Assembly: GCA_003640385.1 (NCBI GenBank)
Contig: RCAB01000016.1
Coordinates: 328,224-392,223 of the forward strand
Direction of reading: 5' to 3'
Origin: Setaria digitata
Lineage: Eukaryota > Nematoda > Chromadorea > Rhabditida > Setariidae
Length of the DNA stretch: 64,000 nucleotides
The translations under genes were made by a program, and so were the position numbers. The notes beneath the pieces are model-generated. The model was not told where the DNA came from. It saw only the letters and a list, made by a program, of their open reading frames with translations, and searched no databases. Shown piece after piece: positions 37,401-46,730 of the stretch (position 1 is its first letter; every line of letters begins with the position of its first letter).

Positions 37401-38745
37401 TAATTATCACTACAAAGAAATAAAACAGAAACAACTGAAATAGGGGGGGGGGGGGGGGGGGAAANAGGAATGTGTGGCATAAAGCTTTGAATCCAATTTT
37501 AACACTTTGGAAACGACTTAATTCTCAATCAGCATTGCATTCCATGAATGTACCAATGGTACAGCATACCGATAATCTCATCTTGGAAATTATTTCTCTG
37601 GAATATGTTCATGCAATTATTTTGGTATTAAATCATATATCCAGTGATTTTTCTTTCGTGCTCTTCTTTTTTGATATGCTAATTGTAAGGCTTAATTAAG
37701 AAAATTAAATTGCAAAAAGATTTTAGATTCAAAAAGTACACAAATTTCTTGGTGCAATAAGTAAATGTTTACGTGGTATTCAGTTACTTACGCCGGAAAT
37801 TGCAAATGGTGCACGAGCATTAATGATGCATCAGGTCGATTTTCTCTTTTTTAAGAAGAAAATTTTTAATCAGTTTTTATTAAATTATTTTTTACTAAAA
37901 TTTCAAAAATTCGGATGTTTCGATATAATCATTTTACTTATACAATTATTTGTAGACACCGGATCAGTGGCAGGAAGCATGGAAAGGTCCATCAAATCCG
38001 GCACATTATTTATCAGTTTTAGTACAGAAGGCTAAATCAGTAGAAGAGTTATGGCGTATTAACGATAGTCAAAGAATATTAACTAATCCAATTAAGCTTA
38101 GCAACATTTTCCGACCCACCGCTTTCTTCAATGTTTTACGGCAATTAACCGCACGGTTTCTTCATTCTCTACTTTCCTACTTTTTTTTTTTTTTTTTAAG
38201 TTTGATCTGACTTTAGCTTTATGAAGTTTAAATACGAAGGAAAATGTAATTTCCAAATTTGTTATGCTTAAAATTTAGTAGTGTAATTGTTTGTTTCAGG
38301 AAAAAGCATGTATCCATGGATGAATTAAAATTGGGAACAGCATGGAATCGGAAATTTCTGAAAAATGAAAATGTAATGGAAATATGTGGGATTCATATTC
38401 AGGGAGCTTTATTTGAAGAGGAACTTGTTGAAACGAAAATAGTATCACCAACTGTTACAAAGGCTCCAAATCTGTTCATTGCTTGGATATCAGCGGTAAG
38501 TGATGAAGTATTAGGATATGTGGTAGAAATTAACAGGAATTTACCATTTCCTTTTTAGAAGTAAAAATTCGAAAAAGTAATTTTAGGATGCTCCAGATGT
38601 GTATGAAAATGATAAGTCAATATTTGTACCACTCTATGCAACACCTGAACGAAATCAATTGATTGCTGAAATTCAAATACCATGTACCAAATATTTAGAT
38701 CGATGGATAATTGCTTCTGTTGCGCTATTTTTATCAAATCAGTAG
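5251..38745 (+). CDS. che-3: Cytoplasmic dynein-2 heavy chain (CHE-3/DYNC2H1), 88 exons
   Basis: Motor heavy chain of dynein-2, which drives retrograde intraflagellar transport from ciliary tip to base. I assembled 88 exons (lists in the segment entries below) giving about 4,215 residues; human DYNC2H1 is about 4,300. Nearly every junction is GT-AG and all phases match. Diagnostic strings include [20 protein letters not shown] (AAA1 P-loop, Lys about 1663), WGCFDEFNR (Walker B) and [16 protein letters not shown], which are dynein-2-like rather than dynein-1-like. The start ATG at 5251 ([14 protein letters not shown]) was chosen over the upstream in-frame ATGs at 5212 and 5230 because it begins the family-like N-terminus. 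The stop is TAG at 38743-38745, after an end (ALFLSNQ) resembling the human one (ALFLKNQ). In C. elegans, loss of che-3 gives defective sensory cilia. Odd points are the TT-AG junction after exon 43 and the probable GC-AG junction after exon 16. Confidence 0.95.
10107..10130. repeat. CACGT pentamer array in a che-3 intron
   Basis: Four tandem GTCAC/CACGT units 20-40 bases upstream of the exon 12 acceptor. The unit contains the TGACGT/CACGTG-like cores bound by bZIP or bHLH factors, but no regulatory role can be shown from sequence alone. Confidence 0.7.
13890..18794 (+). other. che-3: che-3 exons 21-33: end of tail and linker (residues about 1010-1619)
   Basis: The linker swings across the AAA ring during the power stroke. 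Exons: 13890-14092, 14374-14529, 14811-14922, 15160-15405, 16041-16124, 16406-16494, 16593-16741, 17042-17160, 17317-17433, 17682-17795, 17900-18004, 18131-18354, 18683-18794. Landmarks are [50 protein letters not shown] and FEYTYEYQ, all matching conserved human positions. Phases agree across all thirteen exons. Confidence 0.92.
18889..20410 (+). other. che-3: che-3 exons 34-40: AAA1, main ATPase site (residues about 1620-1862)
   Basis: AAA1 hydrolyses the ATP that powers movement. Exons: 18889-18952, 19127-19209, 19366-19509, 19599-19688, 19769-19910, 20012-20093, 20287-20410. Walker A is GPAGTGKT (about 1657-1664); Walker B is CFDEFN (Asp about 1709, Glu about 1710). Further family landmarks are [30 protein letters not shown] and [15 protein letters not shown]. 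All catalytic residues are present. Confidence 0.96.
20543..22842 (+). other. che-3: che-3 exons 41-48: AAA2 (residues about 1863-2233)
   Basis: Exons: 20543-20647, 20860-20928, 21122-21298, 21478-21648, 21788-21909, 22057-22158, 22306-22486, 22657-22842. The Walker A is GPSGSGKS (about 1941-1948). [32 protein letters not shown] and [11 protein letters not shown] are typical of dynein AAA2. To join NPKSMTKQK to LLGSMDMD in frame and with the human spacing, exon 43 must end at 21298, where the intron starts TTAAGT instead of GTAAGT. Using the nearby GT at 21303 would shift the frame and give an early stop. Confidence 0.92.
22982..25129 (+). other. che-3: che-3 exons 49-53: AAA3 (residues about 2234-2498)
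   Basis: Exons: 22982-23127, 23381-23615, 23951-24100, 24257-24425, 25036-25129. The P-loop reads GPDGSGKE: the lysine (about 2256) is kept but the usual following Ser/Thr is Glu, as the human protein also departs here (GKG). [29 protein letters not shown] and [10 protein letters not shown] are strongly conserved. The intron between exons 52 and 53 is long for this gene (about 610 bases). Confidence 0.92.
25337..27597 (+). other. che-3: che-3 exons 54-60: AAA4 (residues about 2498-2823)
   Basis: Exons: 25337-25392, 25545-25664, 25796-25886, 26037-26181, 26446-26668, 26998-27140, 27400-27597 (acceptor at 27406 also keeps frame). The P-loop position reads GRSGMGRR, with Arg in place of the Walker A Lys; human dynein-2 has GRSGVGRR, so this is a family trait. 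[22 protein letters not shown] aligns well with human [22 protein letters not shown] (only short parts are quoted here). The insert before the stalk is shorter than in human. Confidence 0.88.
27668..27751. repeat. Imperfect inverted repeat in che-3 intron 60
   Basis: The left end TACTCTAAGAC is the reverse complement of the right end GTCTTAGAGTA. Both sides carry the self-complementary core ATACATATGTAT, and a second internal right arm (GTGTTAGAGTA) occurs near 27697. The whole can fold as a long AT-rich hairpin. It is followed by (AT)n and AAATA-type low-complexity sequence to about 27845. It may be a remnant of a small palindromic element. Confidence 0.7.
27949..30639 (+). other. che-3: che-3 exons 61-68: coiled-coil stalk and microtubule-binding domain (residues about 2824-3172)
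   Basis: Exons: 27949-28086, 28391-28498, 28623-28789, 28940-29063, 29442-29563, 29871-30006, 30254-30352, 30487-30639. The outgoing coil ([19 protein letters not shown]) and returning coil ([20 protein letters not shown]) are Lys/Glu/Gln-rich. Between them lies the tip domain with [19 protein letters not shown], the signature of dynein microtubule-binding domains, then [10 protein letters not shown] and [18 protein letters not shown]. The strut region follows in exons 67-68. Confidence 0.92.
30864..34226 (+). other. che-3: che-3 exons 69-76: AAA5 and start of AAA6 (residues about 3173-3545)
   Basis: Exons: 30864-31052, 31263-31365, 31833-31996, 32307-32426, 32701-32835, 33012-33155, 33663-33818, 34119-34226. 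Landmarks: [81 protein letters not shown] and [16 protein letters not shown]. The intron before exon 71 and the one before exon 75 are relatively long (about 470 and 510 bases). Exon 75 uses a weak GTTATA donor. Confidence 0.92.
34421..38745 (+). other. che-3: che-3 exons 77-88: AAA6 and C-terminal region (residues about 3546-4215)
   Basis: Exons: 34421-34625, 34714-34826, 35171-35347, 35530-35790, 36205-36289, 36620-36804, 36966-37132, 37468-37624, 37727-37834, 37956-38155, 38300-38495, 38587-38745. Landmarks: [77 protein letters not shown] and [15 protein letters not shown]. Exon 84 follows a 19-G run and an N located three bases before its first base, so its acceptor reads AANAG. Two introns (36290-36619 and 37133-37467) are over 300 bases. 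Confidence 0.93.
37443..37461 (+). repeat. Run of 19 G bases beside a splice acceptor
   Basis: An uninterrupted G run, very rare in this AT-rich DNA, ends six bases before exon 84, and an N sits at 37465. It displaces the normal pyrimidine tract of the acceptor. Confidence 0.85.
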
Positions 38746-38901
38746 AAAATTTAACTGTTATGAAATTTCTAGACTTCTATAAAATCAAATTTTAGACAAA
38801 AAGAAAGTATCAACGTACTGAATGTATAGCGCATTACTGTATAGCAAGCACATTTATTGATATTACTCCTTTAAATGAATTAATTAAATACAATGATCTC
38901 A

Positions 38902-38907
38902 AATAAA
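38902..38907 (+). terminator. Candidate polyadenylation signal of che-3
   Basis: AATAAA lies 157 bases after the che-3 stop codon, inside CTCAAATAAAATAATTT. It is the first canonical hexamer seen downstream of the stop. Confidence 0.4.
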
Positions 38908-39072
38908 ATAATTTACTCGCAGAGAAAAAAATCACATTTAAGGAATTTTATGTACAAAACAAAAATAAAAATTTTTTTTCTTTGCTCCCGATAATTAGCT
39001 CCAACGGCTCAAACATCTTGCTTTTAATCGTTTCAATATATATATATATATTTTTTTTGAAAATGAATCGTG

Positions 39073-39116
<44 letters not shown>

Positions 39117-40144
39117 CACAATACATTTTCTGTTTTTTCCTTTTTTGCTTTTTGTATCAGCAATTTTCTAAAATTTTAAATAACTCTATGCGTTTGTTGG
39201 AATTCCAATATTTCCAACAATTTACCACGCCAATTAGTTATGTTTTATGATAAAAAAAAAAAAGGGAAAATGAGATTACTCATAGGAAAAATGAACAAAT
39301 TTATACGTATAAACATATATTTAGCAGATGGAAATAAAGTAATTAAAGGAAGGAATACATGGAGATAATGAGCATCCTGGAACTAATGTAATCAGCAAAA
39401 GTTAAATTAGGTCAGAATATATCGGCAGAAAGGAAGAAGAAAAATAGAACACAGTGGTAAAGAATGAACAAACTTGTTTTTAAAATGTTGGAGGTAATTT
39501 ATGCTTGTTAGCTATTATGATTTCAATAATGTTCCAGGAGAATTAAACAAACATTTCAAATATATATAATTAAGGTTATTCGAATTAATTAAAAGTGAAT
39601 AATGAATATAATGCTATTAAAATAAATGTGTCATTTTTAGGAAAAAAAAAAAAGATTTAGTTAAAACTTTAGAATAAGTTTCCAACAAAATTACAAGAAA
39701 AAGGATTGGATATAAGACCGATTTAAAAAATAAAATAAGAATAAAAAGAAAAGCAAATAAAGACTTGATAAATTTTGTCGTAGATTATATAGTCTCATGT
39801 GTGGAAAAAAATAACACAAACTAGGTAAAATGCTAGGGAAGCATGTTAATGCTAAATGATCTTTAGGCCATTAGAGGACTTTTTTTTTTTCATTACTATA
39901 ATAATAATAATAAAAAAAAAAAAAAAAAAGGAGGAAGAAAATTTCTTCATCACCATTTTATAGTATCGATACAGTAGTGTAAACTATTTGAAAAATATAC
40001 ACATGGAGTTCTAAAATAAGAAATTAAATTTCTAAAGCAAAAATGAAGGCTTTTAACAATCAATTTTGGATCAAAACTAATAAACATAAAAAGAGATTGA
40101 ATATATGTAATGATGAATCAATAATGCGTAGAAGTTATTCAGTC
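38908..40144. other. Intergenic region between two convergent genes
   Basis: The 1.4 kb between the che-3 stop (38745) and the Tondu gene stop (40145) should hold both 3' ends. It includes a palindromic (AT)n tract at 39070-39119 and poly-A/T runs. No other exons seen. Confidence 0.5.
39070..39119. repeat. (AT)n tract bounded by GTGTTAT/ATAACAC
   Basis: A dinucleotide run of about 40 bases flanked by perfectly complementary seven-base ends, so the 50-base unit is a full palindrome. Confidence 0.8.
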
Positions 40145-40323
40145 TTAACGATTCCCACGAAGAAGCTCATATGCTTCGGCTCCAAGTGCTTTTCGAAAAT
40201 GATCCTCTACTGAAAAAAGTATCATATTGAATTGCGATACTGATAATTTACAAAATCGCTGATCAATTTATTTAATATTGCACAGTTATATATATATATA
40301 TAATAGCTATATATATATTTGAG

Positions 40324-40355
<32 letters not shown>

Positions 40356-42116
40356 AATTTACTCAAATCCTATTATGGTATTTTCAGGAAAAGATAAAAA
40401 TTTGATCGGAAAACTTAATAACTGCAAAGAGAAAGCAGTCATGAAATGCTAATTTAATAATCAACACCTGGACTAACATACAGTTAGTATAAAACTGTCT
40501 CGGAATAATAATATAATAACAGCAGTAAATTTAATTCTGATAATTATCAAACTTTTCGTTAGTAGAATTATCCACAGGTTGACATTTTACGTAATTTTTG
40601 CGCTTCCATTTTTACAAATATTAGTTTAATCAGTAGTATTAAAGTTGAAATTTTAGTATCGTAGAGCACATAAGAAAGTTCATTTCAAGAGGCAAATAAT
40701 TTGAAATTTGATTTATTTATACCAGATTTGCAAAATATCGGAAAAAAAGTAATACTGCATACTTGATCAGATTGTAAAATCCCTTCAAATTTATTTCGTC
40801 TTAAAAGTTATTTGATTCAGTTTTCCTTAATTTGAAAAGAAAACCTCAATTCTCACTTTCAATTCCGGAATTATTGACAACAATTTGCTGTGCAGAGTTT
40901 GCACTGCATGTCGGAGTATTTCGTGGACCGGTTGTTTGGCTATTTTTACGATGTAATAACAATCCTTAAAACTTTCCGCCATAACAATCACACTTATTAT
41001 ATAAAAATGCTAGTAAATAAAAAATAAACACAAATGTTGTAGTAAAGTGTATTGATTAAATTTTATACCAGAAATTTTTTTGTCAGTATCATTTTGAAGT
41101 GGTGGTGGTGTATAATGAACATAATTTGTTTGTCGTCGTGGCCATTTACCACTAAGCGATCGCCGGAAATGCTCAGAAACATCTGGTTCAGGAGCCGGTC
41201 GCGATGTTACTGATGATGCTGAACGTCGCATATCGGCATTACGTCGTACTTGAATAAAAATAAAGAAATAAAAAAAGAAAAATGCTGTCACAAATTTTAA
41301 AAATAGTAATGAATATAGAATTTCTAAAAACATTATTTATCACTACCTTAAAATGCATGAAATGAATGTTCATCGTTGCATTAAAAAATTTATAAGCCTT
41401 TTTTCCTTTTTTTTTTTTTTCTAATAGAATCTCTCAATAACTGAATAGTCCAATATCTAATAACAATATTATTAATAGTAATACCAATGGTAATAACAAT
41501 ATTAAAAGTGATAAAAATTAAAGTAATAACAGTAAAATCAAAAATACTATTATTTCATCCAGATAAACCGCCAAGAAATGAAATAGTAGAAAGAAAAGCT
41601 CCTAATATATTTCACGTATTTTTTACTGAACAGATGCTCCTCATTTTTCTTATCATTAAAAAAGGAAAAACAATGGAAAATTTTCAATATAAATGCAGAA
41701 ACTACATCGCAGCAGGAAAAATCTTTTCTTTGCGAAAATTTTTACGTTCATTTTTTTTGTCGAAAAGTGAATTGGAATGTTTTGGAACAGTACGATTTTC
41801 TGTCGTCATTTACTTCGGAAAAACTAAACTGGAAAATTCGGCCAATTTGCCAATGAAAATTCAACTCTTAGTTATGCATTGTCTTAGAAATTTTCATTTT
41901 TGTTCACTGAATTCGAACTGCTATTATTCTGTGTGAATTAAATTTTGCTTTCTATAAGTCTTCATTATTCGGGAAAAGTGAAGAATTGAAATTTCAATTT
42001 TTTTCTTTTGAGAGGAAAAGGAAGGAAAAAAAATCAACGGAAGAATTTTTGGTAATTTCTTTGTGTTATGTAACAAAATCACTTGATGGCATTTTTTTTT
42101 TTTTAAATTGAAAAAT

Positions 42117-42153
<37 letters not shown>

Positions 42154-43639
42154 GGAAAAGAATGCGATCGGCATCATCAACATCACCAATCACTATTATC
42201 AACCACCACGATCATCTGATGTTTCAGCAGGAAAAAAAACTTTTTGTATAAAAGAACATTCCGACATTCCTTTTTTCCACTTAATATCAGTTATCATCGA
42301 TACTAATCAAAAATTTCACATATAACAAATGTGTTGTTGTCAACTCCAGAAATTTGCAAAAAAAAAAAAAAAATTCCTAATTTTTATCAAAAATTCGATC
42401 TATTAATATCAAATTGCAAATAATAATTACATATTATGATAATATTCAAATCAATTATGAACCAATCCCAAAATCTTTAATGACTAATTCGTTTTATTTC
42501 GAAATATAGCTCATTCTTCAGATAATTTATCATATTCTCTTATATTAATTAACCACTCTTACAGTGAACATGAAAAAGAAAAGGGTTGTAATCAATTCTT
42601 AAATTACTCTTGGGTGTATTTGTTTTTATTCATCATTAAATATAATTAGAACATCGTGTGGGAAAGTTGCAGTAATCTGGAAATGACCTATTATAGCATT
42701 AGCACTTCTGGAAATAATTTACAGACCTTTTGATTTCTATATAAATGATTTTAAGCAAGAAAAGTTTGCTCTATGATGTAAAAAAAAATGGAAAAAAAAA
42801 GAAAACAAATGCATAAAAAAAATTGTAAAAAAAAAAAGAAAAAGAAAGTGAGAGACAAAAATGATTCCAGTCACTGACAGCATTATTTTATGAAACCATT
42901 CATCCATTAAAGCATTTTTTAAAAATTTTTTATCTCGAAGAAACGTAGGGGAAAAAAGTGATATGGAGAGGATAAGACAGCAAAAAGCGGTAAAGGGATG
43001 ATAGTAGAAGGGAAGGAACACTGAAAAGTAAAGAAAAAAGTCAAAAACAAAAAATGAAAAAAGTTATCGTATTAGAGCAAAATTTTTCTCGATTATCTAT
43101 CTCGTGGAACATGATCATTTATAACAAAGATTTGTTTCCATTCTTCAATAAAACTTTTTTTTTCTCATTGTCCTAAAAAATGAAATGACAAAAGTTTAGA
43201 AGAAAAATATGCCAAAAAGTAAAACAAAAAAAAAAAGAAAAAAATTGTCGAAATACAATTATGGAAAAAAAAAAAGAAAAATAGGCCATTTTTCCAAAAT
43301 TCATATACGATGTGGACGTATAATACAGAAAAAGCTAATAATGGCATTTTAGAATCCACGTTTTTTTTTTTTTTTTTTTTTTTAAATTAATGAAAAAAAA
43401 AATTATCGAGAAATCACTGAAAAGAAAGGTATTTTATTAATTTATCTTCTGGAATAAAAATAAATAATAGGTATAATGAAAAATAGACCACTATCAAATT
43501 TTTATAGAAAATTTAACAATCTGTGCAGTTTTTTGATTATATCATTTACAACTATCAATAATTTTTAACAATGATAGTAACTGAAATTAAATTCAAAAAA
43601 TTTTAATTTTTTTTCTGTTGTTTGATAAAAATAAAAGAT

Positions 43640-43675
<36 letters not shown>

Positions 43676-44207
43676 ATAACCATTTCGTATGACGGTTGGC
43701 CTAGCTTGAGGCTTAGGAGCGGTTGAGCTTGACGGCAAGCAACATACTTCACGCTTTTTTAACGACAAATCAAGCGGCTGAAACTAATTACTTGTTTGTT
43801 TTTGCTTTAATAAAATCTTTTACTTCGCTCTTTCAAACTTTTCTATCAATTTACTTTTTGGCCCAAAAATAAAAAGAATGAAACAGAACTTTAAAAAAAT
43901 AGTTTGATACCTTATCATACTGTTCATCGTTATCATCATCATCAAGATGTACATCTCTGGCTACATCTGTTATTCCAACAACATCAATATCCGTATCACA
44001 CGGCATGCCATTTAAATTTAACGTATGATATGGTGGCGGTGGTACGATGGATGATGAAGTAACAGTACTGGTTACTGGTGGTGATATAATTGTTGATGGT
44101 AAATATGATGGTGACATACGAACAGGTATTGTTAAGTTACCTAGTGGTAAGTTAATTGATAATGTCGGTGGTTGGGTCATTGGGCAACTGTACATGGCAT
44201 TTGGCAT
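40145..44207 (-). CDS. Tondu-domain TEAD cofactor, VGLL4/Tgi-like, five exons, 250 residues
   Basis: Exons (minus strand): 44207-43911, 43777-43675, 41248-41069, 40964-40857, 40209-40145, phases 0, 1, 1, 1 and all introns GT-AG. The product carries two TDU motifs, DVSEHFRRSLSGKW (about 156-169) and IEDHFRKALG (about 230-239), which match VGLL4 (EEHFRRSLG and DDHFAKALG). TDU motifs bind TEAD transcription factors (EGL-44 in C. elegans, Scalloped in flies). A PPPPY motif (56-60) suits WW-domain binding, as in fly Tgi, which represses through Yorkie and Scalloped. PLDLS (100-104) fits the CtBP co-repressor motif PxDLS. An Asp-rich run (89-93) precedes it. There is no DNA-binding domain; it should act in the nucleus as a repressor adaptor in Hippo-type control. 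The start could lie in a further upstream exon, because the frame stays open from 44247. Human VGLL4 is about 290 residues. Function is inferred from motifs and their order. Confidence 0.82.
41487..41936 (+). CDS. Open reading frame of 149 codons, antisense within intron 2 of the Tondu gene
   Basis: The longest ORF in the window that is not made by a repeat. It runs from ATG to TGA and is Lys/Phe/Ile-rich, with HPDKPPRNEIVERKAPN early on and KSELECFGTVRFSVVIYFGK near the middle. I do not recognise a family, signal peptide or clear domain. Chance ORFs of this length are uncommon in DNA this AT-rich, but intron-located ORFs with such composition are often spurious. Confidence 0.2.
   Translation: MVITILKVIKIKVITVKSKILLFHPDKPPRNEIVERKAPNIFHVFFTEQMLLIFLIIKKGKTMENFQYKCRNYIAAGKIFSLRKFLRSFFLSKSELECFGTVRFSVVIYFGKTKLENSANLPMKIQLLVMHCLRNFHFCSLNSNCYYSV
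42119..42151. repeat. Poly-A run
   Basis: About 33 A bases in intron 2 of the Tondu gene, preceded closely by a T run, so the pair can form a hairpin. Confidence 0.75.
43643..43674. repeat. (TA)n tract forming the start of Tondu gene intron 2
   Basis: On the minus strand the exon ends GGTTATG and the intron begins GTATATATAT, continuing as about 15 TA units. The donor is therefore part of the microsatellite edge. Confidence 0.75.
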
Positions 44208-44247
44208 TCGGTTCTTCCGTTCTTTTTCTTTTTGGTTTACAAAATTC

Positions 44248-44249
44248 CT
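44248..44249 (-). promoter_or_regulatory. Acceptor (cis or spliced-leader) 40 bases before the Tondu gene ATG
   Basis: A minus-strand AATTTTTTTTTCAG|GAATTTT site is a near-ideal nematode acceptor. It could be the spliced-leader site, making ATG 44207 the true start, or the 3' end of an intron after an unseen first exon, adding residues NFVNQKEKERKNR before the Met. Confidence 0.55.
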
Positions 44250-45218
44250 GAAAAAAAAATTTTCTTTTGCAAAAAAACTTTTAAATTTAAAGTAATATTT
44301 TCACTCGTACTAAACATATGGACCTATTTGAAACCTTTTCAATAATACTTTCAAATATCAAATACTGTATTGTTACATCTAAACAAAGCAAACAATTTTA
44401 CAAATAAATGATCAATTCAAGACGGTTGTATAATAATGAAAGCTTTTATTTGTAAAATTATAATTTGTTTACAATGAAAGTAACAAGAGAAAGAATATTT
44501 GAAAAAATTAACTGCAAAATTATTTCATTATATGCTTCAATCTGATCCATGCAAAAATAATGAGTAATGCTTATAGTGATGAAATAAAACAACTAAAAAA
44601 TGATTTTATGCATCTAAAAGTTTAGATTTTGAAATAGGCTGTACATATGTATATTTGTATTCCCTATTAGGACCAGCAAAAATGGCCAAAAATTGCTCGG
44701 CTTATTTGTTTTTTCTACCGAGTTTTTTGTTGCTTGAAAATGTAGCTGATGTGATGTAACAAACGTAGTGGATATATTTGTGTGTGGATGTGTAAGCTAT
44801 TAAATTAATCGACTCAATCGATCTGCTCCTTGCTAGACTATTGGTAAGAAGTATAAAATATGTCAAAAATTTAACGAAAGAAAAAATTAAATTAAGTGAA
44901 ACCAATCAGTAATAAACTATGTTCACTGGTGAAACAAATCATTTAAATGTGCCAGGTAGATATTTTTTAAAGTTTGACACTGAGTACATATTGGCATTCC
45001 CATATCAAAGTATTAAATCATGATTATTACTTTAACTAATTATAAAGCAAAACGCTGCGTAGTCTGAGAAGTTGGAAACTTGAAATTTCAGTCAATTTTT
45101 TGAGGATGCCCATGTACATTCTGTACTTCAAAAAACTTTCCCCGACGGAATGATGAAATAAACGTTCAAAAAATTCGAAAAATTTTGAATCCTTGATCAT
45201 TTTCCAAGAACATCTAGC

Positions 45219-45249
<31 letters not shown>

Positions 45250-45731
45250 ACAAATGAGGAGAAATTCAAAAGAATAAGATAATATTATGATGAATCCAAA
45301 TTAGGCTATAAAAAAAATGTAAACAAATAAATAGGGTGGGGAAAATGTGATAGAAATGAATAAAAGAAATTTCAAGAGACAGATAATTTTGAAGGTTAGA
45401 ATAACGGAAATAAGAGCAGAAAAATAATGTATCTATAATAAATATTTAACACAAAGATGACAAATGGTATCGTGATGATTTTAGCAATAATCAAAGAAAG
45501 TCATCATCGAATTGATGAGGTCATAAGAATGAAGTATGCAATTAGTGCTGATGGAAAATTGCATATTCAACATTGGTAATTAACACGAGAAAAAAAGAAT
45601 TATTCCATGTATTTTATTTAATAAAAAAGTTAAGGCCAAGCAAACATCGCCTAAAACTTGACAGAAATAAATTATATGAATAATAATTTTCGGGATATAA
45701 TTGATTACAAAGTGATGGGCTGACGGAACGG
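44250..45731. other. Non-coding stretch upstream of the Tondu gene
   Basis: No firm exon seen. Minus-strand ORFs at 44702-44905 and 45036-45269 lack supporting splice sites. This is where a promoter or a first exon of the Tondu gene could lie. Confidence 0.4.
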
Positions 45732-46290
45732 GCGGATGGACGGATGGACGGATGGACGGATGGACGGATGGACGGATGAATGGATGGACCGATGGATGGA
45801 TAGGTGAACGGATGGATGGATAGATGGATGGATAGATGGACGCATGGATGGACGGATGGAAGGATGGATAGATGGATGGATAGATGGATGGATAGATGGA
45901 CGGATGGATGGACGGATGGAAGGATGGATAGATGGATGGACGGATGGATGGATGGACGGATGGATGGGCCGATGGACGGACGGATGGNCGGATGGACGGA
46001 AGGACGGATGAATGGATGGACGGATGGATGGATGGATAGATGGATGGATAGATGGACGGATGGATGGACGGATGGAAGGATGGACGGATGGATGGATGGA
46101 CGGATGGATGGGCCGATGGACGGACGGATGGATGGACCGATGGACGGACGGATGGATGGACGGATGGACGGACGGATGGATGGACGGATGGACGGACGGA
46201 TGGATGGACGGATGGATGGACGGATGGATGGACGGATGGATGGACGGATGGATGGACGGATGGATGGACGGATGGATGGACGGATGGATG
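45732..46290. repeat. Tetranucleotide array (GGAT/GGAC)n, about 560 bp
   Basis: Units of GGAT and GGAC alternate with rare GGAA, GGCC and TAGA variants, and an N stands at 45988. The last 170 bases are very regular with a 12-base higher-order unit (GGATGGATGGAC). Because no unit makes a stop in several frames, long false ORFs appear on both strands (W-M-D-G type and P-S-V-H type). I treat none as genes. Confidence 0.95.
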
Positions 46291-46730
46291 AAAGAATGGC
46301 ATTTTCGCGTTTTGCGGAGAAAACGAAAAGAGAGTTGGATGGAATGCAGGCCGCGATTGTCGTTGCAAAACTGGAATTTGCAAATTTGAAGTATTTGAAC
46401 GTTTGTAGTCTCCGTGCCATCGTTCCCCTATGTCGTTTTCACAACAATCATTCCACTTCTTCCTTCCAACTTCCCCCGCACCCCCGTTACCCTCCCCCCT
46501 TCCCCCTTCCCCCCCCCCCGCTATCCCGCATTACTCCTCTACTGTCTATCTCCCCCGCGTTCTTTCCTTACTTCCGATCCGGCTTATTCATAAATAATTC
46601 CCTTCTCTCTCTCTCCCCCTCTCTTTCTCTCCCCTTCTCCCCCTTTCCCTCCCCCATTCATTTCTCTTTTCCGCGATGTTTCAAACAATATTGTGTATTC
46701 TATTCCCGTTGTTCCGTGACATTAACATAA
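46291..46730. other. GC-richer island with C-rich and CT-rich tracts
   Basis: Directly beyond the GGAY array is a CpG-containing segment (46291-46440), then seven C runs of three or more between 46473 and 46527, then a CT-rich tract (about 46600-46660). On the minus strand the C runs are G runs that fit a G-quadruplex pattern several times over. The island is about 2 kb upstream of the Tondu gene ATG and could be part of its promoter; this is speculative. Confidence 0.5.

Noticed and set aside
45580..46730. Long ORFs of 267-308 codons on both strands
   Set aside because: They are produced by the GGAY tetranucleotide array, which contains no stops in several frames; the repeated W-M-D-G and P-S-V-H patterns have no protein-like variation.
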